Source of the DNA: UBA4416 sp943362175
GTDB taxonomy: Bacteria > Bacteroidota > Bacteroidia > B-17B0 > Aurantibacillaceae
Direction of reading: 5' to 3'
DNA length: 64,000 nt
Assembly: GCA_943362175.1 (NCBI GenBank)
Contig: CALRIU020000005.1
Span: 1-64,000 of the forward strand
In this document: positions 1 through 7,573 of the stretch, piece by piece
Layout of the letters: every line of letters starts with the position of its first letter
Numbering within the stretch: position 1 is the first letter of the stretch
Translations under genes and position numbers: made by a program
The notes under the pieces: model-generated
The model's input: only the letters and a program-made list of their open reading frames with translations
What the model was told of the DNA's origin: nothing
Databases searched by the model: none

Positions 1-173
1 CCTGTTTTCATGAGCTGCCCGGGCTTTGTTTCATCCACATAGGCAATGTTCAGTTCGCGGTACAGGGTATTGAAAATATCGAGGTTCTTCGATACTTCAA
101 AATAATCCTGGGAAAAGCTAAAGGTGAAAGCGGAGGCGATGCAGATGCAGCCAATAACAATATATTTTTTCAT
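1..173 (-). CDS. S41 C-terminal processing peptidase, N-terminal fragment
   Basis: Only the first 57 codons are inside the window; the gene runs off the left edge. The start ATG is at 171-173 on the minus strand. The product opens with MKKYIVIGCICIASAFTFSF, a signal peptide, followed by a segment resembling KNLDIFNTLYRELN and YVDETKPGQLMKT. That segment is the usual N-terminus of Bacteroidota carboxy-terminal processing proteases (CtpA/Prc type, MEROPS S41), which cleave periplasmic proteins. The PDZ and catalytic domains lie outside, so the assignment rests on this N-terminal signature alone. Confidence 0.65.
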   Translation of the reverse strand, partial: MKKYIVIGCICIASAFTFSFSQDYFEVSKNLDIFNTLYRELNIAYVDETKPGQLMKT

Positions 174-379
174 GCAACGTTATATAAATTGTAAAAATGA
201 ACCGACTTAGAGGTGTCGTCAAATTTAAAACCAGATTAAATGTACATCAAAAAACGGGGGCATTAATTACCGTTTATACTTTTTTAGGAAATACGATGGC
301 TGTTTTGCTGAGTGTACGTGTTTACTAAGCGAGTAAGCGTATTCAATCAATTGGCACAACATTTTAAGCACGATATTTG

Positions 380-387
380 TAACTTTG
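380..387 (+). promoter_or_regulatory. TAnnTTTG -7 promoter box
   Basis: TAACTTTG matches the Bacteroidota sigma-70 -7 element. It would start transcription near 394, inside the palindrome at 392-409 and about 50 bases before the LON-domain gene. No clear -33 TTG lies at the usual 19-21 base distance. Confidence 0.5.
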
Positions 388-391
388 AGTA

Positions 392-409
392 ATCCCGCCA
401 TGGCGGGAT
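392..409. repeat. 18-bp perfect palindrome
   Basis: ATCCCGCCATGGCGGGAT reads the same on both strands. It lies between the promoter box and the LON-domain start codon, in the predicted 5' leader, so the RNA could form a hairpin. Its composition resembles short mobile palindromic units, but this exact unit was seen only once here. Confidence 0.6.
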
Positions 410-444
410 CCGGGTTAAAGAAAGAAACCATTAAACTTAAAAAA

Positions 445-1050
445 ATGGCAACACAACAACAACTCACTATACCCATGTTTCCCCTCAATATGGTATTATT
501 GCCCGGAGAAACAAAAACCCTGCATATCTACGAGGAACGCTACAAACAACTGGTAGCGGATTGCATCGCCAATGAGGCGCATTTCGGGATTCCCTTTGTA
601 CACCAGAAGGCTGTAGGAAAATACGGCATCGAAGTAAAAATCAACCACATCATCAAAACCTACGACAACGGCGAGATGGATATTTTAATTGAAGGCGTGC
701 GGGTATTTAAAATGGTAGAGTTTTCTTCGGTATTAAGTCCTAAATTATACGGTGCCGGCATCATCAGCCAGGAGCAGGAAATCAACAGCAGGGCTTCTGC
801 TTCGCTCCAGGACCTTATCAGGGAATACCTCTGGCTCGCCCAGCGCAGCACGGTAGAAGAGGATGCTTTCGACAATGCCAATGTATACAGCATTGCGCGA
901 CTGCTGGATTTTTCCTCCCCCGAAAAATACGAGCTCATCAAAGCCGCTACACCCGCAGAAAAAGAAGTGCTCCTGAAATCAAAGATCAGGCTGTTCATGC
1001 ACCTGATCAAAACCGAACAGAAGCTGCAGGACAAATTTATTCTGAATTAG
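445..1050 (+). CDS. LON substrate-binding domain protein
   Basis: A 201-residue protein from ATG 445. An in-frame TTG further upstream at 385 is less likely because it overlaps the promoter and palindrome. The segment LTIPMFPLNMVLLPGETKTL and the following LHIYEERYKQL match the start of the Lon N-terminal (LAN/PUA-like) domain. No AAA+ ATPase or Lon protease domain follows, so this is the stand-alone substrate-binding domain type, presumed cytoplasmic. Its substrate is unknown. It converges with rplY and the two share a bidirectional terminator. Confidence 0.85.
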   Translation: MATQQQLTIPMFPLNMVLLPGETKTLHIYEERYKQLVADCIANEAHFGIPFVHQKAVGKYGIEVKINHIIKTYDNGEMDILIEGVRVFKMVEFSSVLSPKLYGAGIISQEQEINSRASASLQDLIREYLWLAQRSTVEEDAFDNANVYSIARLLDFSSPEKYELIKAATPAEKEVLLKSKIRLFMHLIKTEQKLQDKFILN

Positions 1051-1135
1051 CCTTTGGATGCAGGCTTCGGCTCCGCTCAGCCTGCGTTTTACCTCTAACT
1101 TTTTTCTACCGGGTAATTGCTCAGCCCGGTAAAAC

Positions 1136-1171
1136 AAAAAACCTCTTTCAATAATTGAAAGAGGTTTTTTT
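1136..1171. terminator. Bidirectional intrinsic terminator
   Basis: AAAACCTCTTTCA and TGAAAGAGGTTTT form a long perfect stem around a short loop, with A-rich and T-rich flanks. It lies between the convergent LON-domain gene and rplY and can serve both. Confidence 0.85.
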
Positions 1172-1192
1172 GTATCAGGTAATGACTGAAAT

Positions 1193-1774
1193 TTATTTTT
1201 TAGCAGGACCTGCATTGTTTTCAGCTGCTACCGCACGGGTTGTCTGAACAGACACCACCGATACGTTTTTAGCATTCAGCAGGGTTACACCTTTGATGTC
1301 GATATCACCAACGGCAATACCGTCGCCGATGTCTAATTTGTCGATCGCGATGTTGATGGTATCAGGTAATTCGTTAGCCAAACCACGTGCTTTTAATTTA
1401 CGCAGCTTCAATACTAATTTCCCCCCTTTTTTCACACCTTCCGACTGACCTGTCAATACAACAGGGATGTTTGCCGTTACCGGCTTGCCTTCAACGATCT
1501 CCAGGAAATCCGCGTGGATCAGCTTGTCGTTGATTTTGTGGTACTGTGCATCCTGTAATACTGTTCTATATACTTTACCGTCTAAGTTAATTTCTACGAT
1601 ATGCGCATTCGGCGTGAAGATAATAGGTTTGAATGCACGGATGTCTGCCTCAAAGTGGATTTGTTCTTTTCCACCATAGATCACACATGGTACATTTCCT
1701 TTTTCCCTGATCGCTTTTGCGTCAACTTTCCCTACGTTCGCACGTAACGAACCGCTCAATGTTACTGATTTCAT
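1193..1774 (-). CDS. rplY: 50S ribosomal protein L25 (Ctc type)
   Basis: A 193-residue protein. The N-terminus (MKSVTLSGSLRANVGK, then a VPCVIYGG segment) is the L25 5S-rRNA-binding domain. The C-terminal half (HADFLEIVEGKPVTANIPV and following) is the TL5/Ctc beta domain, so this is the long Ctc form and not the short enterobacterial L25. It binds 5S rRNA in the large subunit. It follows prs with an 85-base gap on the same strand, the widespread prs-ctc arrangement, and probably shares the prs promoter. The C-terminus is Ala/Lys rich, as in relatives. Confidence 0.95.
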   Translation of the reverse strand: MKSVTLSGSLRANVGKVDAKAIREKGNVPCVIYGGKEQIHFEADIRAFKPIIFTPNAHIVEINLDGKVYRTVLQDAQYHKINDKLIHADFLEIVEGKPVTANIPVVLTGQSEGVKKGGKLVLKLRKLKARGLANELPDTINIAIDKLDIGDGIAVGDIDIKGVTLLNAKNVSVVSVQTTRAVAAENNAGPAKK

Positions 1775-1859
1775 TAGTTTATTTTTTTAGGTTGGTGAGC
1801 TTAAAAATGCCCGTTCATTTCGCTCTTCACCGGTTGTTTTTATAATTAAACGGGTTTGT

Positions 1860-2792
1860 TTACATGATAAAATTGCTGCTGATGGACTCATAGTTTTGAA
1901 CGCTATGAATTACTTTGGCAAACAGCTCCGCAACGCTGATCACTTTGATCTTGCTGCTTTCCTGCTTCAATGGAATGGTATCGGTCACGATCAGCTCCGT
2001 TAATTTGGAGTTCTCGATGTTCTCATACGCCTTCCCGGACAAAACAGCATGTGTACATACAGCTCTCACGCTCAGGGCGCCGCGCTCCATCATCATATCG
2101 GCTGCCTTGCATAGGGTACCACCGGTATCCACGAGGTCGTCCACCAGGATGATATTCCTTCCTTCGATGTCACCGATAGCCGTCATGTGGTCTACCACAT
2201 TGGCTTTGGTCCTTTGCTTGTAGCAGATCACGATCTCGGCCTTCAGGTGCTTGGCATAGGCGTTGGCACGCTTGCTGCCTCCCATATCCGGCGCGGCAAT
2301 GGTGAGCTGCGGCAGGTTCAGGCTTTGGATGTATGGCAAAAAGATAGAAGAAGCGTATAAATGATCCACCGGAACGTCGAAGAAGCCCTGGATCTGGTCG
2401 GCATGGAGGTCCATCGTCATCACGCGGGTCGCGCCGGCTACTGCCAGCATATCGGCTACCAGCTTGGCACCGATGGCCACGCGTGGCTGGTCTTTACGAT
2501 CCTGGCGGGCATAGCCGAAGTAAGGCAATACGGCAATGATGTGTTTGGCAGAAGCCCGTTTGGCAGCGTCGATCATCAGGAGCACTTCCATCAGGTTATC
2601 GGTTGGCGGCATGGTGCTCTGGATCACAAACACGCTTTGCCCGCGGATGCTTTCCTCATAAGATACCTGGATCTCGCCATCGCTGAAACGGTAATGAGAA
2701 ATTTTCCCAAGATCTTTTCCATAAGACCTGGCGATTTGCTCGGAAAGTGACTTGGTGGCACTACCTGAAAATAACTGAACTTCTGTTTCCAT
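1860..2792 (-). CDS. prs: Ribose-phosphate pyrophosphokinase (PRPP synthase)
   Basis: A 310-residue class I PRPP synthetase that makes phosphoribosyl pyrophosphate from ribose 5-phosphate and ATP for purine, pyrimidine, His, Trp and NAD synthesis. Visible motifs are FSDGEIQV near the N-terminus, the ATP-binding segment YFGYARQDRK, the metal-binding MDLHADQIQGFF, and the PRPP loop VDDLVDTGGTL. The length is normal for the family. A promoter with TTG and TAAATTTG boxes lies directly upstream, giving a leader of only about ten bases, and rplY follows. Confidence 0.97.
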   Translation of the reverse strand: METEVQLFSGSATKSLSEQIARSYGKDLGKISHYRFSDGEIQVSYEESIRGQSVFVIQSTMPPTDNLMEVLLMIDAAKRASAKHIIAVLPYFGYARQDRKDQPRVAIGAKLVADMLAVAGATRVMTMDLHADQIQGFFDVPVDHLYASSIFLPYIQSLNLPQLTIAAPDMGGSKRANAYAKHLKAEIVICYKQRTKANVVDHMTAIGDIEGRNIILVDDLVDTGGTLCKAADMMMERGALSVRAVCTHAVLSGKAYENIENSKLTELIVTDTIPLKQESSKIKVISVAELFAKVIHSVQNYESISSNFIM

Positions 2793-2808
2793 TTTTTTGT
2801 AAGGGAGG

Positions 2809-2840
2809 CAAATTTACTAATTTTCAGCGGGTTTACACAA
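2809..2840 (-). promoter_or_regulatory. Promoter of prs-rplY
   Basis: On the minus strand TTG (complement of 2838-2840), a 21-base spacer and TAAATTTG (complement of 2809-2816) match the Bacteroidota -33/-7 promoter. The implied start lies just upstream of the prs ATG. Confidence 0.6.
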
Positions 2841-3016
2841 TAATTCGGGGCATTTTTTTGATTCACAGAGAAAAACCGTTACATTTGCTGCCCGATTTAA
2901 GCCCGGCTGTAAAGTTAAGTTTAAATCCGGAGCCTGCAAACCACGTCTGACGCGGAAAGCAGGAACCCGGACCCGCTCCGGGACAATTGCAGAGAAGCAA
3001 TACAAAAAACTAAAAT

Positions 3017-3095
3017 GCCCAGCTGGCGGAATGGTAGACGCGCTGGTCTCAAACACCTGTGGGAAACCGTGCCGGTTCGAGTCCGGCGCTGGGTA
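3017..3095 (+). tRNA. tRNA-Leu (CAA)
   Basis: A class II tRNA with acceptor strands GCCCAGC and GCTGGGT, a D-arm containing GGTAGAC, anticodon loop CTCAAAC with CAA at 3050-3052, a long variable arm, and a T-arm GGTTCGAGTCC. The anticodon stem has one T-T mismatch. CCA is not encoded. Its 3' part is repeated in degenerate form at 6120-6138 and 12576-12634, which makes this a likely insertion hotspot. Confidence 0.93.
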
Positions 3096-3097
3096 CT

Positions 3098-3131
3098 AAA
3101 AAAGCCTTCACATTTCGTGAAGGCTTTTTTT
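3098..3131 (+). terminator. Terminator of tRNA-Leu
   Basis: AAGCCTTCAC and GTGAAGGCTT form a stem followed by a run of T, directly after the tRNA. Confidence 0.85.
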
Positions 3132-3232
3132 ATTATCTTAGATTTTGTTAAACGGTGCATGGATTACAAATCCGCGCGAACGGCTATAGTATAAATATCA
3201 AATTTTCTTTAAGTCAGATTTGACTTTTTTAG

Positions 3233-3240
3233 TATCTTTG
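3233..3240 (+). promoter_or_regulatory. TAnnTTTG -7 promoter box before a tiny ORF
   Basis: TATCTTTG places the transcription start close to 3245-3247, almost on the ATG of the 17-codon ORF at 3247. The mRNA would be leaderless or nearly so for that ORF. No good -33 element was found. Confidence 0.5.
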
Positions 3241-3246
3241 TAGCTC

Positions 3247-3300
3247 ATGCAAAAAGAACTATTCACATATTATAGTTTAGCGATTGAAATGATTGCCTGA
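3247..3300 (+). CDS. Possible 17-residue leader peptide upstream of rsgA-like gene
   Basis: An ATG directly after the promoter opens a complete short frame, MQKELFTYYSLAIEMIA, ending in TGA at 3298-3300. Between it and the GTPase gene lies an inverted repeat (CTTGGT near 3331 and ACCAAG near 3350). A near-leaderless small ORF followed by a hairpin is the layout of translational attenuators. Without comparative data it may equally be a chance frame. Confidence 0.35.
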   Translation: MQKELFTYYSLAIEMIA

Positions 3301-3382
3301 TTCCGGGTGTCTTGTTTCTGAAGTTGCCGACTTGGTGGTTCTCATACTACCAAGGGTGGTTTATTAGAGGCAAACCATTCGG

Positions 3383-4483
3383 ATGACTAAGAATTACGCA
3401 ATTTTATTTCATCATTTTAAATTATATACAGTGAATAACTTATCATTTTATGGTTGGAACGACAGTCTGTTTCAACTTAAGCAAACCTCACAATACAAAC
3501 ATCTTCTTCATGGTCGTGTTTCTGCTGTTAACAGAACCAATTATGAAGTAATCGCCGAGACCGGTCTGCTGGTGTGCGAACTAAGCGGCAATGTACTCTA
3601 TGGTAAGTCATTATTTGAACTTCCGTGTACAGGTGATTGGGTTATCTTTCAACCTTTTGACGATAACAAAGGAATAATCGTTGATATTTTACCGCGTACA
3701 CATACGCTGTACCGAAGAAAGAGCGGGACCATTTCGGACAAACAAGCTATTGCATCCCATATTGATAAGGCATTTATCGTACAAAGCCTTGATGCAAATT
3801 TTAATGTTCGCAGAACGGAACGTTTTATGGTTCAGGTATTAGACGAAAATATTCAGCCGGCGCTGATACTCACTAAATCTGATTTGGAGTTTAGTCGTCG
3901 CCAGGTAGATGAATCGCTGAAACATATTGTCCGCCAAATGCCGTTTTTTTTCACAAGTATACTTTCTCCGGAAACAATACTTCCTGTACGGGAATTCATC
4001 AAGCAGGGAGAGTCGGTTGTATTCTTAGGATCATCAGGTGTTGGAAAAAGTTCTTTGGTTAATGCTTTGTGTGAACGTACTGTGTTTTCTACGTCTGAAA
4101 TTAGCATATCCTCAGGCAAAGGACGGCACACTTCAACCCGAAGAGCAATGGTACTCATGGATAATAGTGGCGTTTTAATAGATACGCCAGGCATAAGAGA
4201 GTTTGGTTTAGCTTCTGAAAACCCTGAAGTATTAGCAGATGTATTCGATGTTTCTGATTTTGCAGGGTCCTGCCGTTTTGATAATTGTACCCATGTCCAG
4301 GAACCTGGCTGTGCGGTTATCGAAGCTGTAAATAATGGTCTTCTAGAGCCGGAAGTGTACAGGAGTTATCTCAAACTGCGAAAAGAATCCCGGTATTTTT
4401 CCACTTCTGAGCATGAAAAACGTAAAAGAGATAAGTCTTTTGCCAGAATTTCAGATGAGGCTAAGAGGATAAAAAAACGATAA
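3383..4483 (+). CDS. rsgA: Ribosome small-subunit-dependent GTPase A-like (RsgA/YjeQ family)
   Basis: A circularly permuted GTPase of 366 residues, or 350 if translation starts at GTG 3431. An N-terminal OB-fold region (LHGRVSAVNRTNYEVIAETG) precedes the G domain in permuted order: LTKSD (G4), GSSGVGKSSLVNALC (P-loop, around residue 216) and DTPGIREF (G3). A zinc site with Cys-x4-Cys-x-His-x5-Cys spacing follows (CRFDNCTHVQEPGC). RsgA helps mature the 30S subunit and is released on GTP hydrolysis. The gene is visibly AT-richer than the core genes to its left and lies in the tRNA-adjacent accessory region, so it may be an acquired second copy. Confidence 0.85.
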   Translation: MTKNYAILFHHFKLYTVNNLSFYGWNDSLFQLKQTSQYKHLLHGRVSAVNRTNYEVIAETGLLVCELSGNVLYGKSLFELPCTGDWVIFQPFDDNKGIIVDILPRTHTLYRRKSGTISDKQAIASHIDKAFIVQSLDANFNVRRTERFMVQVLDENIQPALILTKSDLEFSRRQVDESLKHIVRQMPFFFTSILSPETILPVREFIKQGESVVFLGSSGVGKSSLVNALCERTVFSTSEISISSGKGRHTSTRRAMVLMDNSGVLIDTPGIREFGLASENPEVLADVFDVSDFAGSCRFDNCTHVQEPGCAVIEAVNNGLLEPEVYRSYLKLRKESRYFSTSEHEKRKRDKSFARISDEAKRIKKR

Positions 4484-4837
4484 TCTTTCTTTCTTCCATT
4501 CTGAACAGGTGCTTCACTTTTAGTTGGAAAATCTGTATTTTTTTGCAATAATTCCTCCCAGACAACCGCTGTTGCAGCACTTTAAGACCATGAATATTTC
4601 CCTACAAGCTTTTTTGCTTGCCGGTTTATGCCAGGGGAAAATTGAAAAACGGATGTAATTATTTTTTGAAAAAAAATCAAACCCATAGGCTACATTGACT
4701 GAAAGCCTTGCTAGTCAAGGCTTTCTTTTTTACCCTGAAGGGTACCTCGAACCACACGTTTTTATTTATATTTACATGATAGGCTAAATTCAATTACAAG
4801 TAGTTGTAATTGAATACGTAGCGTCAATCTATCAGTT
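4484..4837. other. AT-rich intergenic stretch with one terminator
   Basis: No coding frame is convincing here. It holds a strong hairpin at 4701-4732. A short TCAAACCCATAGG segment before that hairpin faintly recalls the tRNA-Leu anticodon-arm remnant at 12576, but too weakly to call. Confidence 0.5.
4701..4732 (+). terminator. Intrinsic terminator
   Basis: GAAAGCCTTG and CAAGGCTTTC form a perfect 10-bp stem with a CTAGT loop, followed by a T run. It probably ends the rsgA-like transcript. Confidence 0.8.
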
Positions 4838-5782
4838 ATGCTGCATACTTTGACGAATCAACATACATTAAACGGATCATATAATGAGAAAAAAATTAAG
4901 CGACTAATTTTAATAATTGCCGGATTATTACTCTTGGGGCTGGTTATCAAAATACTTTTTGCAAAACCAGACATCCCTGAAATGGAGACTATGAGCTTAC
5001 AGGAGTGGTTTAGAGCCCCATCTCCTATTAAGGCAGAAGCCATGAAATACTCCATAAAAGTGGCGGCAACTTCCTTGAAAACAATGTCTAACAAAGACTC
5101 CTCTATCACACAAATTATAAACTTAGCCGAAGAAATTAAGAAAAAAGAAGTTGACACCCGATTAATAGTATTTGGTGAAGCTTCTCTTGGTTCATATTTT
5201 AAGAATAGTGATCCTAACAAATATCAAAAAAGTATTGCTGAAACAATTCCCGGGAACTCAACAGACATCCTTGGAAAGGTCGCAAAAAAACTGAATATTT
5301 ATTTAGCAATTGGGCTTATTGAACAAGCTGGAGACACACTTTACAACTCAGTGGTGGTTTTTGACACCAGTGGTACTATTGTTGCCAAACACAGAAAATC
5401 TCTCCTACATGACTATGATGTGCAAAATGGAATAACCAGTGCTGATAATAATGCCCCAACTTTTTATATTGACAGTTTTAAAATGGGCTTATCTATTTGT
5501 GCTGACGCTAATTCTAAATGGCTCGTTAATACATACAAAGAAAAGCAAATTGACGCGTTGGTTTATTCAGTAGCATCCAATGTTCCATGGATGTGCAGGC
5601 AGATGGATTACTGGCCGATAGCGAAAAAATATAATGCCTGGATCATCTCTTCAAACAGATTCGGCAAAGAAGGAAAGGATGATTACTCAGGCTTTATATT
5701 TATAGCGGATAACAAAGGAGCTATTCATAAAATGAAAAACAACGGAATGGGCTATATAACAACAATCATAGGGAAAAATTAG
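4838..5782 (+). CDS. Membrane-anchored carbon-nitrogen hydrolase (nitrilase superfamily)
   Basis: A 314-residue protein with a short Lys-rich N-terminus, one membrane segment (LILIIAGLLLLGLVIKILF) and a nitrilase fold. The catalytic triad is visible as Glu114 (FGEASLGS), Lys187 (KHRKSLL) and Cys221 (LSICADAN). Such enzymes hydrolyse or condense amides, and the lipoprotein N-acyltransferase Lnt is a relative. Lnt has six or more membrane segments, so this single-anchor protein is not Lnt. The substrate is unknown. The gene is AT-rich and stands alone between terminators in the accessory region. Confidence 0.75.
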   Translation: MLHTLTNQHTLNGSYNEKKIKRLILIIAGLLLLGLVIKILFAKPDIPEMETMSLQEWFRAPSPIKAEAMKYSIKVAATSLKTMSNKDSSITQIINLAEEIKKKEVDTRLIVFGEASLGSYFKNSDPNKYQKSIAETIPGNSTDILGKVAKKLNIYLAIGLIEQAGDTLYNSVVVFDTSGTIVAKHRKSLLHDYDVQNGITSADNNAPTFYIDSFKMGLSICADANSKWLVNTYKEKQIDALVYSVASNVPWMCRQMDYWPIAKKYNAWIISSNRFGKEGKDDYSGFIFIADNKGAIHKMKNNGMGYITTIIGKN

Positions 5783-5974
5783 GGGCGACTGCATAATATA
5801 CACGTTTCATTTTTTGACTCAGTTACTATATACGGGATAAATGCGTATTCTCACGCCGGGTTTTAAATTAAGGTATATAAATCGTCAAAATTCTAAATAC
5901 CTAAGTTTCTCCATTTTACTCAAATAACTATTTAAAAGTTCGGAGTTAATATGCTTCTGTGTACGAATGAATGA

Positions 5975-6001
5975 AAGGCCAAACGAAAGTTTGGCTTTTT
6001 T
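5975..6001 (+). terminator. Intrinsic terminator
   Basis: GCCAAAC-GAAA-GTTTGGC forms a perfect 7-bp stem with a GAAA tetraloop, followed by a T run. Confidence 0.85.
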
Positions 6002-6079
6002 GTTTGGAGAAGGCCCGCCAGGCTTGCTTGTTAGGGATTCTGCAAACAAAAAATAAAATCCGCAGGATGTTTACTTTCA

Positions 6080-6138
6080 TTTTCAAAACGACACAGAACG
6101 GTCCGCCACATCGTGGCAATCCGGCGCTGGGGACTAAA
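6080..6138 (+). pseudogene. Degenerate tRNA-Leu 3' segment (att-like repeat)
   Basis: Bases 6120-6138 (TCCGGCGCTGGGGACTAAA) match the true tRNA 3' end and its flank at 3082-3100 in 18 of 19 positions. Upstream, TTTCAAAAC recalls the tRNA anticodon loop, but the rest is scrambled. The T-arm position is occupied by a small inverted repeat, GCCAC-ATC-GTGGC. The copy is followed by a terminator hairpin, as in the real tRNA. It is either a left-over attachment-site repeat from insertion at tRNA-Leu or a decayed tRNA. Confidence 0.6.
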
Positions 6139-6163
6139 GCCTCTGAGAAATCAGAGCTTCTTT
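6137..6163 (+). terminator. Hairpin terminator after tRNA remnant
   Basis: CTCTGA-GAAA-TCAGAG is a perfect stem-loop, extended by AAGC before it and CTTCTTT after it. Confidence 0.7.
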
Positions 6164-6266
6164 ATACTGCCCTTACCAATGTCAAATCGTTAATTGCTTT
6201 CAACATATACCATCGGGGGTGTTTATAAGTAAACCCGGCAAGCTGTTATTGCCGGCGCCTAAAATT

Positions 6267-6274
6267 TAACTTTG
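6267..6274 (+). promoter_or_regulatory. TAnnTTTG -7 box of the type II methyltransferase
   Basis: TAACTTTG predicts a transcription start at about 6280-6281, on the GTG chosen as start codon. This suggests a leaderless mRNA and argues against the TTG at 6272, which overlaps the box. Confidence 0.55.
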
Positions 6275-6280
6275 CAATTA

Positions 6281-7573
6281 GTGGAAACACAAAACCATAA
6301 ACCAAAGGCAATAAGCTTATTTGCAGGTGCAGGCGGATGCTCGCTCGGCTTTAAAAATGCAGGATACGACATCGTTTACTCTACCGACTTTAATCCTGCT
6401 GCGGTGGAAACTTATAAGGCAAATTTTTCTGGATCTGCGGTAGAATGTCAGGATATCACCGGGATTGATTTTAATTCGCTTCTCCGTAAACTCAACCTCT
6501 TGCCGGGAGATACTGACGTGCTTATAGGGGGGCCGCCCTGCCAGGGATTTAGTACTGCAGGCCCCAGGTTTTGGGACGACCCGCGCAACCATTTATTAAA
6601 ACACTATATAAGGGCGCTTGAAACCATCAAGCCTAAGTGGTTTATGATGGAGAATGTCGAGGGAATTCTTACTTCAAACGAGGGTAAATACATCAACGAG
6701 GTGTTACAGGCCTTTATCGCTCTCGGATATGCTGTAAGACTGGAGAAAGTATATTCTCACGAATACGGGATTCCGCAAAGGCGAAAGCGCGTTATCATCA
6801 TTGGAAACCGGCTTGGGATCGATTTTGGATTTCCTGCGCCGACCACTTACTCGCATGGAAAAATTTACCGTAATTCAGAGATAAACATAGGGCACGCGCT
6901 CTTCGGACTACCGGCTCCGCCACCAACAAACGAGCCGGTACGTTATGCGAAGGATTTAACAGGGCATTGGGTGGATCAGCTCAGAAGCAGAAGCGGAGAG
7001 GTAACCGAACATTTCTTCCCACCCGTAGATCACATTCAGCTCGAACGCATGTCTTTACTAATGCCCGGGCAAACCATGAAGGACCTCCCCGAGCATCTTC
7101 AGCACGAGTCGTTTAAGAAGAGGGCTAACCGCCGCGTCATGGACGGCACCCCGACGGAGAAAAGAGGCGGAGCTCCGTCAGGGCTGAAGAGGATGAAGAT
7201 TGAGGAACCTTGTCTTACCATTACAGGAGCCGCGATAAGAGAGCTTGTGCATCCTGTGGAAAACAGATACCTTACTTTACGCGAGTGTGCAAGAATTCAG
7301 ACTTTCCCGGACAGCTTCATCTTCTGCGGAAACAACAGCGAGAAGATTCAGCAAATAGGCAACGCCATTCCTCCATTCCTCGCACAGAAATTCGGAGAAC
7401 ACATCCGGGAGCTTGGCTTTGAAATGAGAGGAATAAAGAAGGGAACGTTACTGGATTTCAGCCTGACAAAATCGGAAGGTTTCAGCCCCGCTCTTCAAAG
7501 AACACGAAGCCTTCTCTATGGCCTCATGTCGAACTCAAATACACACCTAGCTACTCCCGAGCATGCCCGTTAA
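6281..7573 (+). CDS. DNA (cytosine-5-)-methyltransferase, type II
   Basis: A 430-residue C5-cytosine methyltransferase. Motifs in order are I (ISLFAGAGGCSLGF), II (STDFNPAAVETY), IV (IGGPPCQGFST, catalytic Cys87), VI (MMENVEG), VIII (IPQRRKRVIIIG), and IX/X toward the C-terminus (IQQIGNAIPPFLA). The variable target-recognition region lies between VIII and IX. GTG 6281 is preferred as start because it coincides with the predicted transcription start. The gene overlaps the downstream restriction gene by 11 bases, so the two form an operon. The methyltransferase protects the host DNA from the partner nuclease. Confidence 0.93.
   Translation: METQNHKPKAISLFAGAGGCSLGFKNAGYDIVYSTDFNPAAVETYKANFSGSAVECQDITGIDFNSLLRKLNLLPGDTDVLIGGPPCQGFSTAGPRFWDDPRNHLLKHYIRALETIKPKWFMMENVEGILTSNEGKYINEVLQAFIALGYAVRLEKVYSHEYGIPQRRKRVIIIGNRLGIDFGFPAPTTYSHGKIYRNSEINIGHALFGLPAPPPTNEPVRYAKDLTGHWVDQLRSRSGEVTEHFFPPVDHIQLERMSLLMPGQTMKDLPEHLQHESFKKRANRRVMDGTPTEKRGGAPSGLKRMKIEEPCLTITGAAIRELVHPVENRYLTLRECARIQTFPDSFIFCGNNSEKIQQIGNAIPPFLAQKFGEHIRELGFEMRGIKKGTLLDFSLTKSEGFSPALQRTRSLLYGLMSNSNTHLATPEHAR

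Larger units (their letters stand above)
5783..6280. other. Intergenic region with terminator and tRNA-Leu remnant
   Basis: The first 190 bases are AT-rich and show nothing recognisable. They are followed by a terminator hairpin (5975-6001), a degenerate tRNA-Leu 3' segment (6080-6138), another hairpin (6137-6163) and the promoter of the methyltransferase gene (6267-6274). An 85-codon frame crossing these elements is not credible as a gene. Confidence 0.6.

Noticed and set aside
1053..1100. Third copy of the interspersed repeat after the LON-domain gene
   Set aside because: There is a G/C-rich hairpin (GCAGGC and GCCTGC) but neither conserved outer block of the repeat family is present.
4670..4732. 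Possible third tRNA-Leu remnant before the 4.7-kb terminator
   Set aside because: Only TCAAAC and a few scattered bases match; this is within chance for such a short AT-rich stretch.
5971..6228. 85-codon plus-strand frame between nitrilase and methyltransferase genes
   Set aside because: It runs through a terminator hairpin and the tRNA-Leu remnant, has no family resemblance and no promoter of its own.
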